From NCBI GenBank assembly GCA_012959965.1, contig DUCF01000066.1, positions 5,886 to 69,885 of the forward strand: 64,000 nucleotides of DNA. The letters are read 5' to 3'. Source of the DNA: Candidatus Thioglobus sp. Lineage in GTDB: Bacteria > Pseudomonadota > Gammaproteobacteria > PS1 > Pseudothioglobaceae. Position 1 is the stretch's first letter; every line of letters begins with the position of its first letter. Position numbers and translations under genes: made by a program. The notes under the pieces were generated by a model, which was given only the letters and a program-made list of their open reading frames with translations, ran no database searches and was not told the DNA's origin. Positions 1-8,888 of the stretch are shown here, piece by piece.

Positions 1-1479
1 GAACGCACGCGAAAAGTGCGGCGGGAACATGATGAACTATTGAAAGTCAATCGGGCATTCGATGATGCTCGCCGCGAGGCGGAACATTCGAAGATGCTCG
101 CGGTGGAAGCCAATCAGGCCAAAAGTCGTTTTCTGGCCAACATGAGTCACGAAATCAGAACGCCGTTGAATGCGATTCTGGGTTATACGCAGATTCTGCA
201 GCGGGAGACCAGCCTGACAGAAGATCAGCAGTCTGCCTTCCAGGCCATACACGATAGTGGCGAACACCTGCTTATACTCATCAACAACGTCCTCGATATT
301 TCGCGGGTAGAAGCCGGAAAAATGGAGTTGGAACCGTTCGATTTCGATATCCAGACTGTCATCCGGCAGACAGCCGATATGTTCCGACTCCGATGCGAAC
401 AAAAAGGTCTGGAATGGTGCGTGGAGACGATTGAAGATCCAATTATTCCCGTTCACAGTGATGAAAATAAAATTAGACAGATCCTCGTCAATCTATGCGG
501 TAATGCCGTGAAATTCACCGATGGCGGCTGCATTACGTTGAGGTTACAACGGCATGCTGAAGATCGTTACGTCATCGAGGTGGAAGACTCCGGGCGCGGT
601 ATAGAGGAAGGCCGTCTAAACATTATCTTCGAACCGTTTAATCAATCGCATTATGGCGACCAGGCAGAAGGGACCGGCCTGGGGCTTTCTATTACGAAAC
701 GTCATGTGGAATTAATGCATGGGACTATTGAGGTGACATCGAAGCCGGATGTCGGCACCTGTTTTCGTGTTGAATTAACCCTTCCGCCGGCCCAGGAACT
801 TTTGCTGGATATCGATCAGGATACGATATATCGATTAAACACCGACGACCTTTTATCAGCACTTATTGTTGATAATAACGCATTAAATCGGGATGTCTTA
901 CGTTGGATGTTGAGTGATATGGGGATGGAGGTAAGGGTAGCTAATAGCGCCTCGGAGGCCTTTTATGTTCTGCGGGACTGGATGCCGTCTATAATTTTCA
1001 TGGATGTACGAATGCCGGGCGTAGACGGCGTTACGGCGACCCAGCGCATTTGGGATATGTATGGTCGCGATCAATACCGCCTTGTGATGGTCTCCGCCTC
1101 TGTTTTTCAGCAGGATAAAGATCGTATTCTGGATTTGGGCGTAGATGATTTTATAGAGAAGCCATTCAAAATCGATCGGTTGGTATCCTGTCTGAAGAAA
1201 ACATTGAATGTAGAGTTCGACACCATCGAGCTGCAAAAACCAGAGGCTGATTCGGCAGATATAGATATGGGCAACATACACGTCAGTCTACCTGAGACCA
1301 TGCGGGGTCGTCTCCTTGAAGCAGCAGACCTTTATAAAGTAACAGAGTTGGATGTTTGTCTCGGCGAGATGGAAATATTGGGAGACGAAGAACGTAGCCT
1401 GGCACGGCACCTGCGCAGGTTAAATCGCCGCTTCGATATGCCGGGCATCACCAAAATCGTCCAAAGTCTTGAACCCTGA
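1..1479 (+). CDS. Hybrid sensor histidine kinase / receiver protein (5' end outside window)
   Basis: This is the cytoplasmic C-terminal part of a sensor kinase that autophosphorylates on histidine and passes the phosphate to a receiver aspartate. The reading frame is open to base 1, so the sensing part is missing; an internal GTG lies at 16. Counting from there, a coiled-coil lead-in is followed by the H-box around His45 (FLANMSHEIRTPLNAILGY), an N-box (DENKIRQILVNLCGNAVKFT), G1 (DSGRGI) and G2 (GTGLGLS). A receiver domain follows, with phosphoacceptor motif FMDVRMPG and lysine in IEKPFK, then a short helical C-terminal domain. The response regulator downstream, on the same strand, is a likely partner. 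Base composition differs from everything after about 3,785. The family assignment is firm; the signal sensed is unknown. Confidence 0.93.
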   Translation, partial: ERTRKVRREHDELLKVNRAFDDARREAEHSKMLAVEANQAKSRFLANMSHEIRTPLNAILGYTQILQRETSLTEDQQSAFQAIHDSGEHLLILINNVLDISRVEAGKMELEPFDFDIQTVIRQTADMFRLRCEQKGLEWCVETIEDPIIPVHSDENKIRQILVNLCGNAVKFTDGGCITLRLQRHAEDRYVIEVEDSGRGIEEGRLNIIFEPFNQSHYGDQAEGTGLGLSITKRHVELMHGTIEVTSKPDVGTCFRVELTLPPAQELLLDIDQDTIYRLNTDDLLSALIVDNNALNRDVLRWMLSDMGMEVRVANSASEAFYVLRDWMPSIIFMDVRMPGVDGVTATQRIWDMYGRDQYRLVMVSASVFQQDKDRILDLGVDDFIEKPFKIDRLVSCLKKTLNVEFDTIELQKPEADSADIDMGNIHVSLPETMRGRLLEAADLYKVTELDVCLGEMEILGDEERSLARHLRRLNRRFDMPGITKIVQSLEP

Positions 1480-1540
1480 ACCAAACATAAGGAAATGGTG
1501 ATGACAAGTGTCCTGCGGACGCGTTGCGAGCACTTCGTGG

Positions 1541-1626
1541 TTTAGTGATTGGGTGATCGAAAAGACCAATTAAAATTCAAAGTCCAATCACCCGACCACC
1601 CAATCACTCATTCACCAATCACTAAA
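1541..1626. repeat. Intergenic inverted repeat built from degenerate 'caatcac' units
   Basis: The 12-base word at 1541-1552 (tttagtgattgg) is exactly reverse-complemented at 1615-1626. A second pairing, with one mismatch in 15, links the overlapping word starting at 1544 to 1593-1607. The right side is a loose tandem run of 7- to 8-base units related to ccaatca/cccaatca/ctcattca. The right arm ends on the A of the downstream ATG, and no Shine-Dalgarno sequence is visible there. It could be a transcript hairpin that limits initiation of the regulator, or a dispersed intergenic repeat of the source genome. The repeat structure is seen directly; the role is open. Confidence 0.7.
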
Positions 1627-3149
1627 TGTCCCCTACGCCTCCATCATACACAGAGCCCATCGGCGGGACCATCCTGATTGTTGACGATGTGCCAGCCAAC
1701 TTGAGTGTGTTGAAAACAACGCTCGAATCGGCCGGATACAATGTGTCTGTCGCCCCCAGTGGTGAAATAGCGCTCCGCATTGTAAACGGCGTAAAGCCGG
1801 ATCTGATTCTGCTTGATATCCTTATGCCCGGGATGGATGGTTTTGAATTATGCAGGCAGTTAAAATCCAGAGAAGGAACCCGTTCCGTTCCGGTTCTTTT
1901 TCTGAGCGCCCAGGATGATAAAAAAATTGTGATTAAAGGATTCCAACATGGTGGGGTGGACTATCTTACAAAACCGTATGCTGTGGAAGAGGTGCTTGCC
2001 CGCGTAAGAACCCACCTGGATCTGCATCAGATGATTCGTTTGCTGGATAAAAAGAACGATGAGCTGGAAGGCCAGAACAAAGCCCTAAAAATAGCCGTCG
2101 AAGAGCGGGATCACGCAGAAAAAGAACGCGAAAAACTGACCGATCGATTGGCGGTTATAGAACGGCAGGACGAACACTGGGATGTGGACGGTATCATCAC
2201 CCGGAGTAAGACGCTGCAGAATATTTTGAGTAATCTGACGCCGTTGAGCCAGGCTCATACGGTCAGCGTACTGATTACAGGCGAAAGCGGCACAGGAAAG
2301 GAACTGATCGCCCGGGCGATCCATCGGCGTGGCCCGAATCATAACAGGCCGTTTATTCCGGTCAACTGTTCAGCCATTCCTGGAGAACTAGCTGAATCTT
2401 TGCTGTTTGGCCATCGTGCCGGTGCGTTCACCGGGGCGGCACATGATCACAAGGGATACTTTGAAACGGCGGAGGATGGGACTCTTTTTTTGGATGAGAT
2501 CAGTAGTATGCCATTGGATCTCCAGTCGAAATTATTACGCATTCTGGAAACAAAATGTATTCAACGACTGGGGGATCAGGCAGAAAAAAAGATCAACGTG
2601 CGGGTCGTCGCTGCCAGCAATCAGGATTTGCAGACGCGTATTGCCGAGGGCAGTTTCCGTCAGGATCTTTATTACCGACTGGCGCGGTTTATAATCACGC
2701 TGCCCACCCTCCGTGAGATTCCGGAAGATGTACCGATTCTGGCAAATCACTTTATCCGCATGTTTTCTGCAGAGATGAATATTGATCCGCCCACCCTGAG
2801 TCCGGACATATTGAGCGCCTTGCAAGCCTATTCTTTTCCTGGAAATGTACGGGAATTGAAGAACTTGATGGAACGGGCCGTTCTCATGTGCAGCGGCCGC
2901 GAGATCCTGCCGGAGCACATCCCGTTTGATACCGGACGATTATCACCCATCCAGCCGACGACCGGCGGATCATCAATACACATCAACGCTGCAGATGATA
3001 TTCCCTTCAACCTGGCAGATGCGGAGGTTTACCTTTTCCGCCGTGCACTCAAGAAATCGGATGGAAACATGGCCGCTGCCGCTCGCCTCCTTGGTGTCGG
3101 CCGCCAGAAAGTTTACCATGTTCTTGCCCGGAAAAAACCTAGAAAATGA
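1626..3149 (+). CDS. NtrC-type sigma-54-dependent response regulator
   Basis: This is an enhancer-binding activator that opens sigma-54 promoters after phosphorylation of its receiver. The receiver domain spans roughly residues 15-130, with an acidic pair at Asp20-Asp21, phosphoacceptor Asp64 (LILLDILMPG) and the conserved lysine in LTKPYA. A coiled coil (about 140-180) leads to an AAA+ domain with Walker A GESGTGKE and the sigma-54 contact loop GAFTGA, then Walker B-like FLDEIS. A Fis-type helix-turn-helix closes the protein (AAAARLLGVGRQKVYHVL). The length of 507 residues is normal for a full receiver-AAA-HTH protein. It follows the hybrid kinase after a 146-base gap containing an inverted repeat. 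The start is ATG without a clear ribosome site. Confidence 0.95.
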   Translation: MSPTPPSYTEPIGGTILIVDDVPANLSVLKTTLESAGYNVSVAPSGEIALRIVNGVKPDLILLDILMPGMDGFELCRQLKSREGTRSVPVLFLSAQDDKKIVIKGFQHGGVDYLTKPYAVEEVLARVRTHLDLHQMIRLLDKKNDELEGQNKALKIAVEERDHAEKEREKLTDRLAVIERQDEHWDVDGIITRSKTLQNILSNLTPLSQAHTVSVLITGESGTGKELIARAIHRRGPNHNRPFIPVNCSAIPGELAESLLFGHRAGAFTGAAHDHKGYFETAEDGTLFLDEISSMPLDLQSKLLRILETKCIQRLGDQAEKKINVRVVAASNQDLQTRIAEGSFRQDLYYRLARFIITLPTLREIPEDVPILANHFIRMFSAEMNIDPPTLSPDILSALQAYSFPGNVRELKNLMERAVLMCSGREILPEHIPFDTGRLSPIQPTTGGSSIHINAADDIPFNLADAEVYLFRRALKKSDGNMAAAARLLGVGRQKVYHVLARKKPRK

Positions 3150-3163
3150 CATCGATATTCACA

Positions 3164-3787
3164 TCATCCGTATGCTATATGCGCCACCCTTACCCCTGTT
3201 TCGAATGACTGAATACAGGCCTGCGCCAGCGCTAACGCGCGCGCGCCGGCCTGTGCAGGGACCGGAGGGTGATTCCCCTTGCGAAAGGCATCCAGCATTA
3301 CATCGAAGTACTTGTCGAATGTCTTATGGAATTCACGGTCTTCATCGTTAAAATAGCCTGCCTGCCAGACTTCTGCGGTCTCGTTGCCGACCGCCTGGTA
3401 CGAGAATCGTCTTACCGTATCATCGATCACGATCCGCCCTGAAGTGCCGTTGATTTCCAGTAAGTGGGTGTCCGGATAGGCATAAGAAGCATCGTACGAG
3501 CCGATCATCGCTCCCACGCCCCCTGTGGCAAAATGCAAGGCTACAGAAAGCGTACTGTAGCCTTTGCCGGTCATGTCCGTCATCTGGGCGGCTACCGAAT
3601 CAACGGGCCCGCAAAGAAATTCCAGCATATCGAAGCCATGACACTGCGTCTCGATCAAATTATCATGATCAAAACAAGAACCGCCTTCTCCGCCAAAACG
3701 CCATAGGGCATGGACCACCTGGCCTAACCGGCCGTCCTGAATCGTCTGTTGCGCCATCTGAACTGGCCGGGCATATCGATGATTGAA
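3164..3787 (-). CDS. Gfo/Idh/MocA-family oxidoreductase, N-terminal part missing at a sequence junction
   Basis: Family members oxidise or reduce sugars and related alcohols with NAD(P). What remains is the C-terminal substrate domain. The frame runs past the internal ATG at 3757 to about 3787 and reads [13 protein letters not shown], the family's usual strand-and-helix entry after the Rossmann fold, followed by IQDGRLGQVVHALW and ETQCHGFDMLEFLCG. The Rossmann nucleotide-binding domain (about 120 residues) is absent, and a stop codon (TAG) in frame lies just upstream, where the DNA character changes. The gene was therefore cut at the join rather than worn down, because the rest is intact. It converges on the regulator gene at 3149. 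Substrate unknown. Confidence 0.85.
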   Translation of the reverse strand, partial: FNHRYARPVQMAQQTIQDGRLGQVVHALWRFGGEGGSCFDHDNLIETQCHGFDMLEFLCGPVDSVAAQMTDMTGKGYSTLSVALHFATGGVGAMIGSYDASYAYPDTHLLEINGTSGRIVIDDTVRRFSYQAVGNETAEVWQAGYFNDEDREFHKTFDKYFDVMLDAFRKGNHPPVPAQAGARALALAQACIQSFETGVRVAHIAYG

Positions 3788-3800
3788 ATTAATGGCGAAA
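3770..3800. other. Junction between two unrelated DNA segments
   Basis: Left of this point coding on the minus strand reads as an oxidoreductase up to FNHRY (about 3787). Right of it coding on the plus strand reads as the end of a DUF3108 protein from about 3779. Neither gene has its N-terminal part, base composition shifts, and the style of gene packing changes. The exact base cannot be fixed because both readings stay plausible over roughly 20 bases. No transposase, tRNA, integrase or direct repeat is seen at the join. The simplest reading is an assembly chimera. Confidence 0.75.
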
Positions 3801-3949
3801 AACTACAAACCATTAAGATTGAGTGTGCCGAGTTAAGATTAACATTAAACCTGTCAGAAAAACACAACTATTTGCCTGTTTTAATCCGAAAAACCAATGG
3901 CAATAGCCGCTTCCACCTTACTTTAACAGACTATCAAGAACTGCCTTAA
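3779..3949 (+). CDS. C-terminal fragment of a DUF3108 domain protein
   Basis: About 56 residues remain. They match the end of DUF3108 proteins: a strand with EKLQTIKIE, a short polar stretch, then the characteristic ylPV motif ([10 protein letters not shown]) and a closing strand ([10 protein letters not shown]). DUF3108 proteins are usually about 220-260 residues with a signal peptide and are thought to be periplasmic; their function is not established. The ATG at 3779 is probably internal, since it lies in the junction zone and has no ribosome site. The stop codon overlaps the convergent uvrA stop (TTAA shared at 3946-3949). The assignment rests on a short stretch, so it is moderate. Confidence 0.6.
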   Translation: MIEINGEKLQTIKIECAELRLTLNLSEKHNYLPVLIRKTNGNSRFHLTLTDYQELP

Positions 3950-6762
3950 AGGTGCTTCTTAAGATAATGAGCAGTAAACGATTGCCCTGACTGGCAAACT
4001 TCCTCAGGTGTACCAACGGCAATAATTTCTCCGCCTTTATCACCCCCCTCTGGCCCCAAATCAACCACCCAATCGGCCGTTTTAATCACATCAAGGTTGT
4101 GCTCAATAATGACAATCGTGTTATTCCTATCCCTTAGACGAGAAATCACTGAGAGAAGTTGCTTAATATCATGAAAGTGTAGACCGGTAGTTGGCTCATC
4201 TAGAATGTAGAGTGTTTGGCCGGTGTCTGTTTTCGATAGTTCTTTTGACAGCTTCACTCGTTGCGCCTCACCACCGGATAAAGTGGTCGCATTTTGACCT
4301 AAAGTGATGTAACTCAAACCAACATCCATCAATGTTTGCAATTTTTGTGAGATTTTCGGAATCGCATAGAAAAACTCAAGTGCATCCTCAACCGTCATCT
4401 CTAGCACATCAGCAATACTCTTGCCTTTGTATGTGATTTCTAGCGTCTCTCGATTGTAGCGATGGCCATTGCACACATCACAAGAAACATAAATATCAGG
4501 CAGAAAATGCATTTCAACTTTAATCAAGCCATCACCTTTGCAGGCCTCACAGCGCCCACCTTGTACATTAAAACTAAAACGACCTGATTTATAACCCCTT
4601 GATCGGGACTCCAAAGTTTGAGCAAACAAATCTCTAATCAAAGTAAGGGCGCCGGTGTAAGTGGCGGGATTGGATCTTGGTGTTCTACCAATAGGGCTTT
4701 GATCGATGCTGACCACCTTGTCAAACAGCTCCATACCCTCAACACTCTCATAAGGAGCGATTTCCACCTGCGCCCTGTTGAGGATTTTTGCAGCCAGTAA
4801 GTACAGCGTATTGTTGATCAGTGTGGATTTTCCAGACCCTGAGACACCAGTAATACAAGTGAGCACACCAACAGGAATCTCCAAGTCAACACCTTTCAAA
4901 TTATTACCACTAGCACCAAAGATGCGCAGCCATTGATCGGCTTTTTTCCGTGTTTTTGGTATTTGAATGACTTGACGACCACTGAGATAATCACCTGTTA
5001 AAGAGTTGGTATTTGCAATAACTTCTTCAGGGGTGCCATAAGCAATGATTTCACCACCATGCACACCAGCGCCCGGCCCAATGTCAATCACATAGTCAGC
5101 CTGTCTGATAGCATCTTCATCGTGCTCAACAACGATAACTGTATTGCCCAAATCTCTCAAGTAAATCAATGTATCAAGTAACTTCTGATTGTCGCGTTGG
5201 TGCAAGCCAATCGATGGCTCGTCCAACACATAGAGTACGCCCATTAATCCAGCGCCAATTTGCGAAGCCAGGCGTATTCTCTGCGCCTCACCGCCAGAAA
5301 GGCTATTGGCCTTTCGTTCCAATGAAAGATAATCCAGACCAACATTAATTAAAAAGTGTAGGCGCTGAACAATTTCTTTGAGAATCTTACTAGCAATCTC
5401 GCCACGCTTGCCTTCCAACTCAAGAGTGTCAAAAAATTTAAATGTTTGACCGATAGACAACTTGGTAATGCTTGAAAGATTTCTATTGCGAATGAAAACA
5501 TTTCGTGCCGCTGTATTGAGGCGATCCCCGTGACACGTCGCGCAAGGCTTGCTAACCACATATCGTGACAACTCTTCTCTAACGCTGCGAATCTCGCTTT
5601 CTTCATAGCGTCGCATCATTCTAGGGATTACTCCTTCAAAAGGCTTCTTCTTATTCGACCAACCTTTTCTGCCTTTTATTTTTGAAAAATCCATTTCATC
5701 TTTACCGCTACCATAAAGAATGATGTGTTGATGCTCTTGGGATAATTCATTGAATGGCACATCAATCGCAAAGCTGTAATAATTGGCAACAATAGAAAGC
5801 ATTTGGTAAAAATATGCATTGTGCTTACTCCAGCCATAAATCGCGCCATCTTCCAAGCTGAGCTCAGGATTAGCGACTACTTTTTCTTCGTCAAAAACCT
5901 CTTTTACACCCAAGCCAGCGCAGGTTTCACACGCGCCCACTGGATTGTTGAAAGAGAAAAGTCGCGGCTCTAATTCACTCAAAGAGTAACCGCAGTGTGT
6001 GCATGAAAACTTAGACGAAAAAGTCATTTCCTGCCAATTAACACCCTCTACCATAGGTCCTATTTTGACAATTCCAGCACTCATATTAAGAGCTGTTTCT
6101 AGTGATTCAGACAATCTTGATGAAATATCATCTCTGACTTTTAATCGATCAACAACAATTTCAATGGTGTGAAATTTTGCTCCATCCAAATCATTGAGTT
6201 CGTCAAGTAAAAGAATTTCGCCATCGACTCTCGCCCTTAAAAACCCTTGATGAGACAACTCTTCTAATAATTTCTTATGACTGCCCTTTCGGTTTTGTAC
6301 AATCGGTGCGAGAATGAGTATTTTCTCATCTTCAGGCAGCTCTAGAATGCTGTCCACCATTTGCGAAATGGTTTGTGAGGACAGTGGCACTTGATGCTCT
6401 GGACATCTTGGCGTACCAACTCTGGCATACAACAATCTCAAATAATCATAAATTTCAGTGATTGTGCCGACCGTTGATCTAGGGTTGTGTGAAGTGGCTT
6501 TTTGCTCAATCGAAATGGCTGGAGAAAGACCTTCAATATGATCAACATCTGGCTTCTCCATTAAAGACAAAAACTGTCTAGCATAAGCCGACAAAGATTC
6601 GACATATCGCCTTTGACCCTCGGCATAAATAGTATCAAATGCCAATGATGATTTTCCCGATCCGGACAAACCGGTAATGACAACTAACTTATTCCTAGGG
6701 AGGGTGACATCAATGTTCTTTAAGTTGTGAACTCTGGCGCCGCGGATGCTGATCATATCCAT
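3946..6762 (-). CDS. uvrA: Excinuclease ABC subunit A
   Basis: UvrA is the damage-recognition ATPase of nucleotide excision repair; as a dimer it scans DNA and loads UvrB. At 938 residues it is the usual full length. Two ABC ATPase modules are visible: Walker A at residues 31-38 (GLSGSGKS) and a second GVSGSGKST, each with an LSGGEAQR signature. Cysteine pairs for the zinc modules occur in CTHCGYS/CETCAG and [14 protein letters not shown]. The start [15 protein letters not shown] is the conserved family N-terminus. It is divergent from pyrH with overlapping -10 elements. No LexA-like operator (CTG-N10-CAG) was obvious by eye in the 89-base gap to pyrH. Confidence 0.98.
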   Translation of the reverse strand: MDMISIRGARVHNLKNIDVTLPRNKLVVITGLSGSGKSSLAFDTIYAEGQRRYVESLSAYARQFLSLMEKPDVDHIEGLSPAISIEQKATSHNPRSTVGTITEIYDYLRLLYARVGTPRCPEHQVPLSSQTISQMVDSILELPEDEKILILAPIVQNRKGSHKKLLEELSHQGFLRARVDGEILLLDELNDLDGAKFHTIEIVVDRLKVRDDISSRLSESLETALNMSAGIVKIGPMVEGVNWQEMTFSSKFSCTHCGYSLSELEPRLFSFNNPVGACETCAGLGVKEVFDEEKVVANPELSLEDGAIYGWSKHNAYFYQMLSIVANYYSFAIDVPFNELSQEHQHIILYGSGKDEMDFSKIKGRKGWSNKKKPFEGVIPRMMRRYEESEIRSVREELSRYVVSKPCATCHGDRLNTAARNVFIRNRNLSSITKLSIGQTFKFFDTLELEGKRGEIASKILKEIVQRLHFLINVGLDYLSLERKANSLSGGEAQRIRLASQIGAGLMGVLYVLDEPSIGLHQRDNQKLLDTLIYLRDLGNTVIVVEHDEDAIRQADYVIDIGPGAGVHGGEIIAYGTPEEVIANTNSLTGDYLSGRQVIQIPKTRKKADQWLRIFGASGNNLKGVDLEIPVGVLTCITGVSGSGKSTLINNTLYLLAAKILNRAQVEIAPYESVEGMELFDKVVSIDQSPIGRTPRSNPATYTGALTLIRDLFAQTLESRSRGYKSGRFSFNVQGGRCEACKGDGLIKVEMHFLPDIYVSCDVCNGHRYNRETLEITYKGKSIADVLEMTVEDALEFFYAIPKISQKLQTLMDVGLSYITLGQNATTLSGGEAQRVKLSKELSKTDTGQTLYILDEPTTGLHFHDIKQLLSVISRLRDRNNTIVIIEHNLDVIKTADWVVDLGPEGGDKGGEIIAVGTPEEVCQSGQSFTAHYLKKHL

Positions 6763-6797
6763 AATAACAAGCTGGTTTATTGAGGGACAAAGGGTTA

Positions 6798-6805
6798 ATT
6801 ATACT
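6798..6805. promoter_or_regulatory. Overlapping -10 elements of divergent uvrA and pyrH
   Basis: On the minus strand the bases at 6803-6798 read TATAAT, a perfect -10 box about 36 bases before the uvrA start. On the plus strand 6800-6805 reads TATACT, a good -10 box for pyrH. Neither has a good -35 at 16-18 bases. The overlap implies that the two promoters could not be occupied together. This is inferred from sequence only. Confidence 0.4.
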
Positions 6806-6851
6806 CATGCCTTGTGTAAAATCATTATTTTGTAACGAATTCATTGATTTA

Positions 6852-7580
6852 ATGGCTATATACAGTCGAATTCTACTTAAGCTTAGCGGCGAAGCCTTAG
6901 CTAGCGACAGCAATAGTATTGACCCAAAAACCTTGGACAAAGTTGTTTCGATTGTGCGCTCTGCACTGGATTTAGACGTCGAGGTTGCCATTGTGATCGG
7001 TGGCGGCAATATTTTTCGTGGTGCAAGTCTTGCTAAAGCGGGCATGAATCGCGTAACAGGCGACCATATCGGCATGTTGGCAACAGTGATGAACGCATTG
7101 GCCATTGCTGACGCCTTTGAAAGAAATCAAATCACTTCAACAGTAATGTCAGGTTTTCCAATTGGCGGCGGCGTATGCGACCCCGTTGATCACAAGAAAG
7201 CCAAAGAAGCTTTATCGCAAGGCACGGTAGTCATATTTTCAGCCGGCACTGGCAACCCATGCTTTACAACCGACACAGGTGCAGCACTCAGAGCTATCGA
7301 AGTTGATGCTGATGTTGTCTTCAAGGCCACTAAAGTTGATGGTATATATTGCTCTGATCCCGCCAATAATCCAAACGCAGTAAAATACGACACCTTAAAT
7401 TTTAACGAAGCAATTGAACAAAATCTAGCAGTCATGGATACAGCTGCATTTGCACTTTGTCGTGAACACAATATCGATATTTGTGTTTTTTCTATGCTTG
7501 ACGACATCAATACCTTATCACATATTTTAAATGGACGCTCAGTTGGTACAACTGTGAGTCAAAACGGAGATTTAACATGA
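6852..7580 (+). CDS. pyrH: Uridylate kinase (UMP kinase)
   Basis: PyrH phosphorylates UMP to UDP with ATP in pyrimidine nucleotide synthesis and acts as a cytoplasmic hexamer. The 242-residue product has the amino-acid-kinase fold: [10 protein letters not shown] at the N-terminus, the glycine-rich [24 protein letters not shown], and the acceptor region [20 protein letters not shown]. The start at 6852 ([16 protein letters not shown]) fits the family; an upstream in-frame start at 6780 would add 24 unrelated residues. The stop overlaps the frr start (ATGA), so the two are translationally coupled. In many proteobacteria rpsB-tsf precede pyrH; here uvrA is the neighbour instead. Confidence 0.97.
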   Translation: MAIYSRILLKLSGEALASDSNSIDPKTLDKVVSIVRSALDLDVEVAIVIGGGNIFRGASLAKAGMNRVTGDHIGMLATVMNALAIADAFERNQITSTVMSGFPIGGGVCDPVDHKKAKEALSQGTVVIFSAGTGNPCFTTDTGAALRAIEVDADVVFKATKVDGIYCSDPANNPNAVKYDTLNFNEAIEQNLAVMDTAAFALCREHNIDICVFSMLDDINTLSHILNGRSVGTTVSQNGDLT

Positions 7581-8134
7581 TTAATGAAATTCATAACGAT
7601 GCAGACGATCGTATGAAAAAATCCTTTGCCGCTTTGGAAACTAATTTTAGTAAGATTCGCGCTGGACGAGCACACCCCTCTCTACTGGAGCAGATTCAAG
7701 TGGAATATTACGGCTCGATGGTTCCCCTTTCTCAGGTGTCTAACATCAGTGCTGAAGACTCAAGAACGCTCAAAGTCTCTCCTTGGGAAAAAGACATGGT
7801 AGCGCCAATCGAAAAGGCAATAATGAAGTCGGACTTAGGTCTAAACCCAACAACTATGGGTCAAATCATGCGTATCCCATTGCCGCCACTGACAGAGGAG
7901 CGTCGCAGAGAATTGGTGCGTGTCGTACGCGATGAAGCCGAGCATGCAAAAGTTGCCATTAGAAATATTCGTAGAGATGCGATTTCTGATTATCGCGACC
8001 TGCTAAAAGAAAAAGAAGTCTCAGAAGATGAGGCACACCGTGCAGAAGACAACATCCAAAAAATCACCGATGCGCATATTGCTGAGATCGAAAAAGCACT
8101 GGGCGATAAAGAGAACTCACTGTTAGAAATATAG
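7577..8134 (+). CDS. frr: Ribosome recycling factor
   Basis: With EF-G, this factor splits the post-termination ribosome so that subunits can be reused. The 185 residues match the standard length, with the three-helix-bundle signature segments [14 protein letters not shown], the domain II beta region [18 protein letters not shown], and [21 protein letters not shown]. It overlaps pyrH by four bases. A strong factor-independent terminator lies 17 bases after the stop, so pyrH-frr is a closed two-gene unit. Confidence 0.98.
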   Translation: MINEIHNDADDRMKKSFAALETNFSKIRAGRAHPSLLEQIQVEYYGSMVPLSQVSNISAEDSRTLKVSPWEKDMVAPIEKAIMKSDLGLNPTTMGQIMRIPLPPLTEERRRELVRVVRDEAEHAKVAIRNIRRDAISDYRDLLKEKEVSEDEAHRAEDNIQKITDAHIAEIEKALGDKENSLLEI

Positions 8135-8150
8135 ACTTTTCATTGGTTAT

Positions 8151-8179
8151 AAAAAAAGCCCGCATCAGCGGGCTTTTTT
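8151..8179. terminator. Bidirectional Rho-independent terminator after frr
   Basis: The stem GCCCGC-ATCA-GCGGGC (8158-8173) is preceded by a run of A and followed by a run of T, so it can end transcription from frr on the plus strand and from the acidic secreted protein gene on the minus strand. The two genes converge here. Confidence 0.93.
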
Positions 8180-8197
8180 ATTGATATTTGATGAACA

Positions 8198-8794
8198 TTA
8201 AAGCATCAACATACCAGTCAATACCAGTGCACAAGTATTTGCCACAAGTGGATCATCAGAATCAAATGTATCTTCACAAGTCTCTGTCATGCTTTCGAAA
8301 GTCTCTTCAAAAAACTCAACAACATTATCCGCCGCTTCCTCAAGAACAGTCTTAGGCTCAAGAGTCATCGCAAGTGCCTCTTCATCGATTGAGACCATTT
8401 GCTCGCCGCAAGGCATTGCAGCCTCTACAACAACTTCTGTAATTGTGCCAACACCCGAAAGTGCACCTGTTATCACATCGTCTTCAGCAAACGACCCGTA
8501 ACCTGTTTCAGCAGTCTGAAAATAGATCAAAGTGTGCGTCTCATCATCATAAGAGGTCACAATTGCTTGCGTACCGCTTTCAGCAGAAATAATTTCACCC
8601 CCAACAAAACCACTGTCGCTAGACAAAACAAGAGATGTATACATTGTATCAGTACCGCCGTCATCAGTACAAGGGTCGAATACCACTACTTCATCTAAAG
8701 ACTCAACCGGACCTGAATCGCGATCATCGCCACCAGCAACAACATTTGTCGCTAATAATAAAACACATAAAAATTTAATTAATTGGTTTGTCAC
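8198..8794 (-). CDS. Secreted acidic protein of unknown function
   Basis: I do not recognise a family. A hydrophobic N-terminal segment (FLCVLLLATNVVAGG) looks like a cleavable signal peptide, so the protein is probably exported. The mature part is strongly acidic, with many Asp/Glu and few basic residues. It holds five or so cysteines, including the pairs FDPCTDD/MPCGEQ and ETCEDT/ANTCAL, which could form disulfides in the periplasm. The middle (GFVGGEII to GTITEVVVE) has a small beta-rich look, and a short hydrophobic tail ends the protein. The start is chosen as GTG at 8794, five bases after a clear GGAGG; an upstream in-frame ATG at 8806 contains that ribosome site. It shares the frr terminator convergently. 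Confidence 0.7.
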   Translation of the reverse strand: MTNQLIKFLCVLLLATNVVAGGDDRDSGPVESLDEVVVFDPCTDDGGTDTMYTSLVLSSDSGFVGGEIISAESGTQAIVTSYDDETHTLIYFQTAETGYGSFAEDDVITGALSGVGTITEVVVEAAMPCGEQMVSIDEEALAMTLEPKTVLEEAADNVVEFFEETFESMTETCEDTFDSDDPLVANTCALVLTGMLML

Positions 8795-8888
8795 ACTAAC
8801 CTCCATTAGTAAAAAGTAAACAAGCTCCTTTATTACAAATATTTTATACTACTTATATTTTTTACAATAACGTTCTTGTTGAATTATT

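Noticed and set aside
3749-3949. Plus-strand frame of 66 codons starting with TTG across the junction
   Set aside because: Its first ten codons are antisense to the oxidoreductase and belong to the left segment; only the part from about 3779 is credible as the end of a DUF3108 gene.
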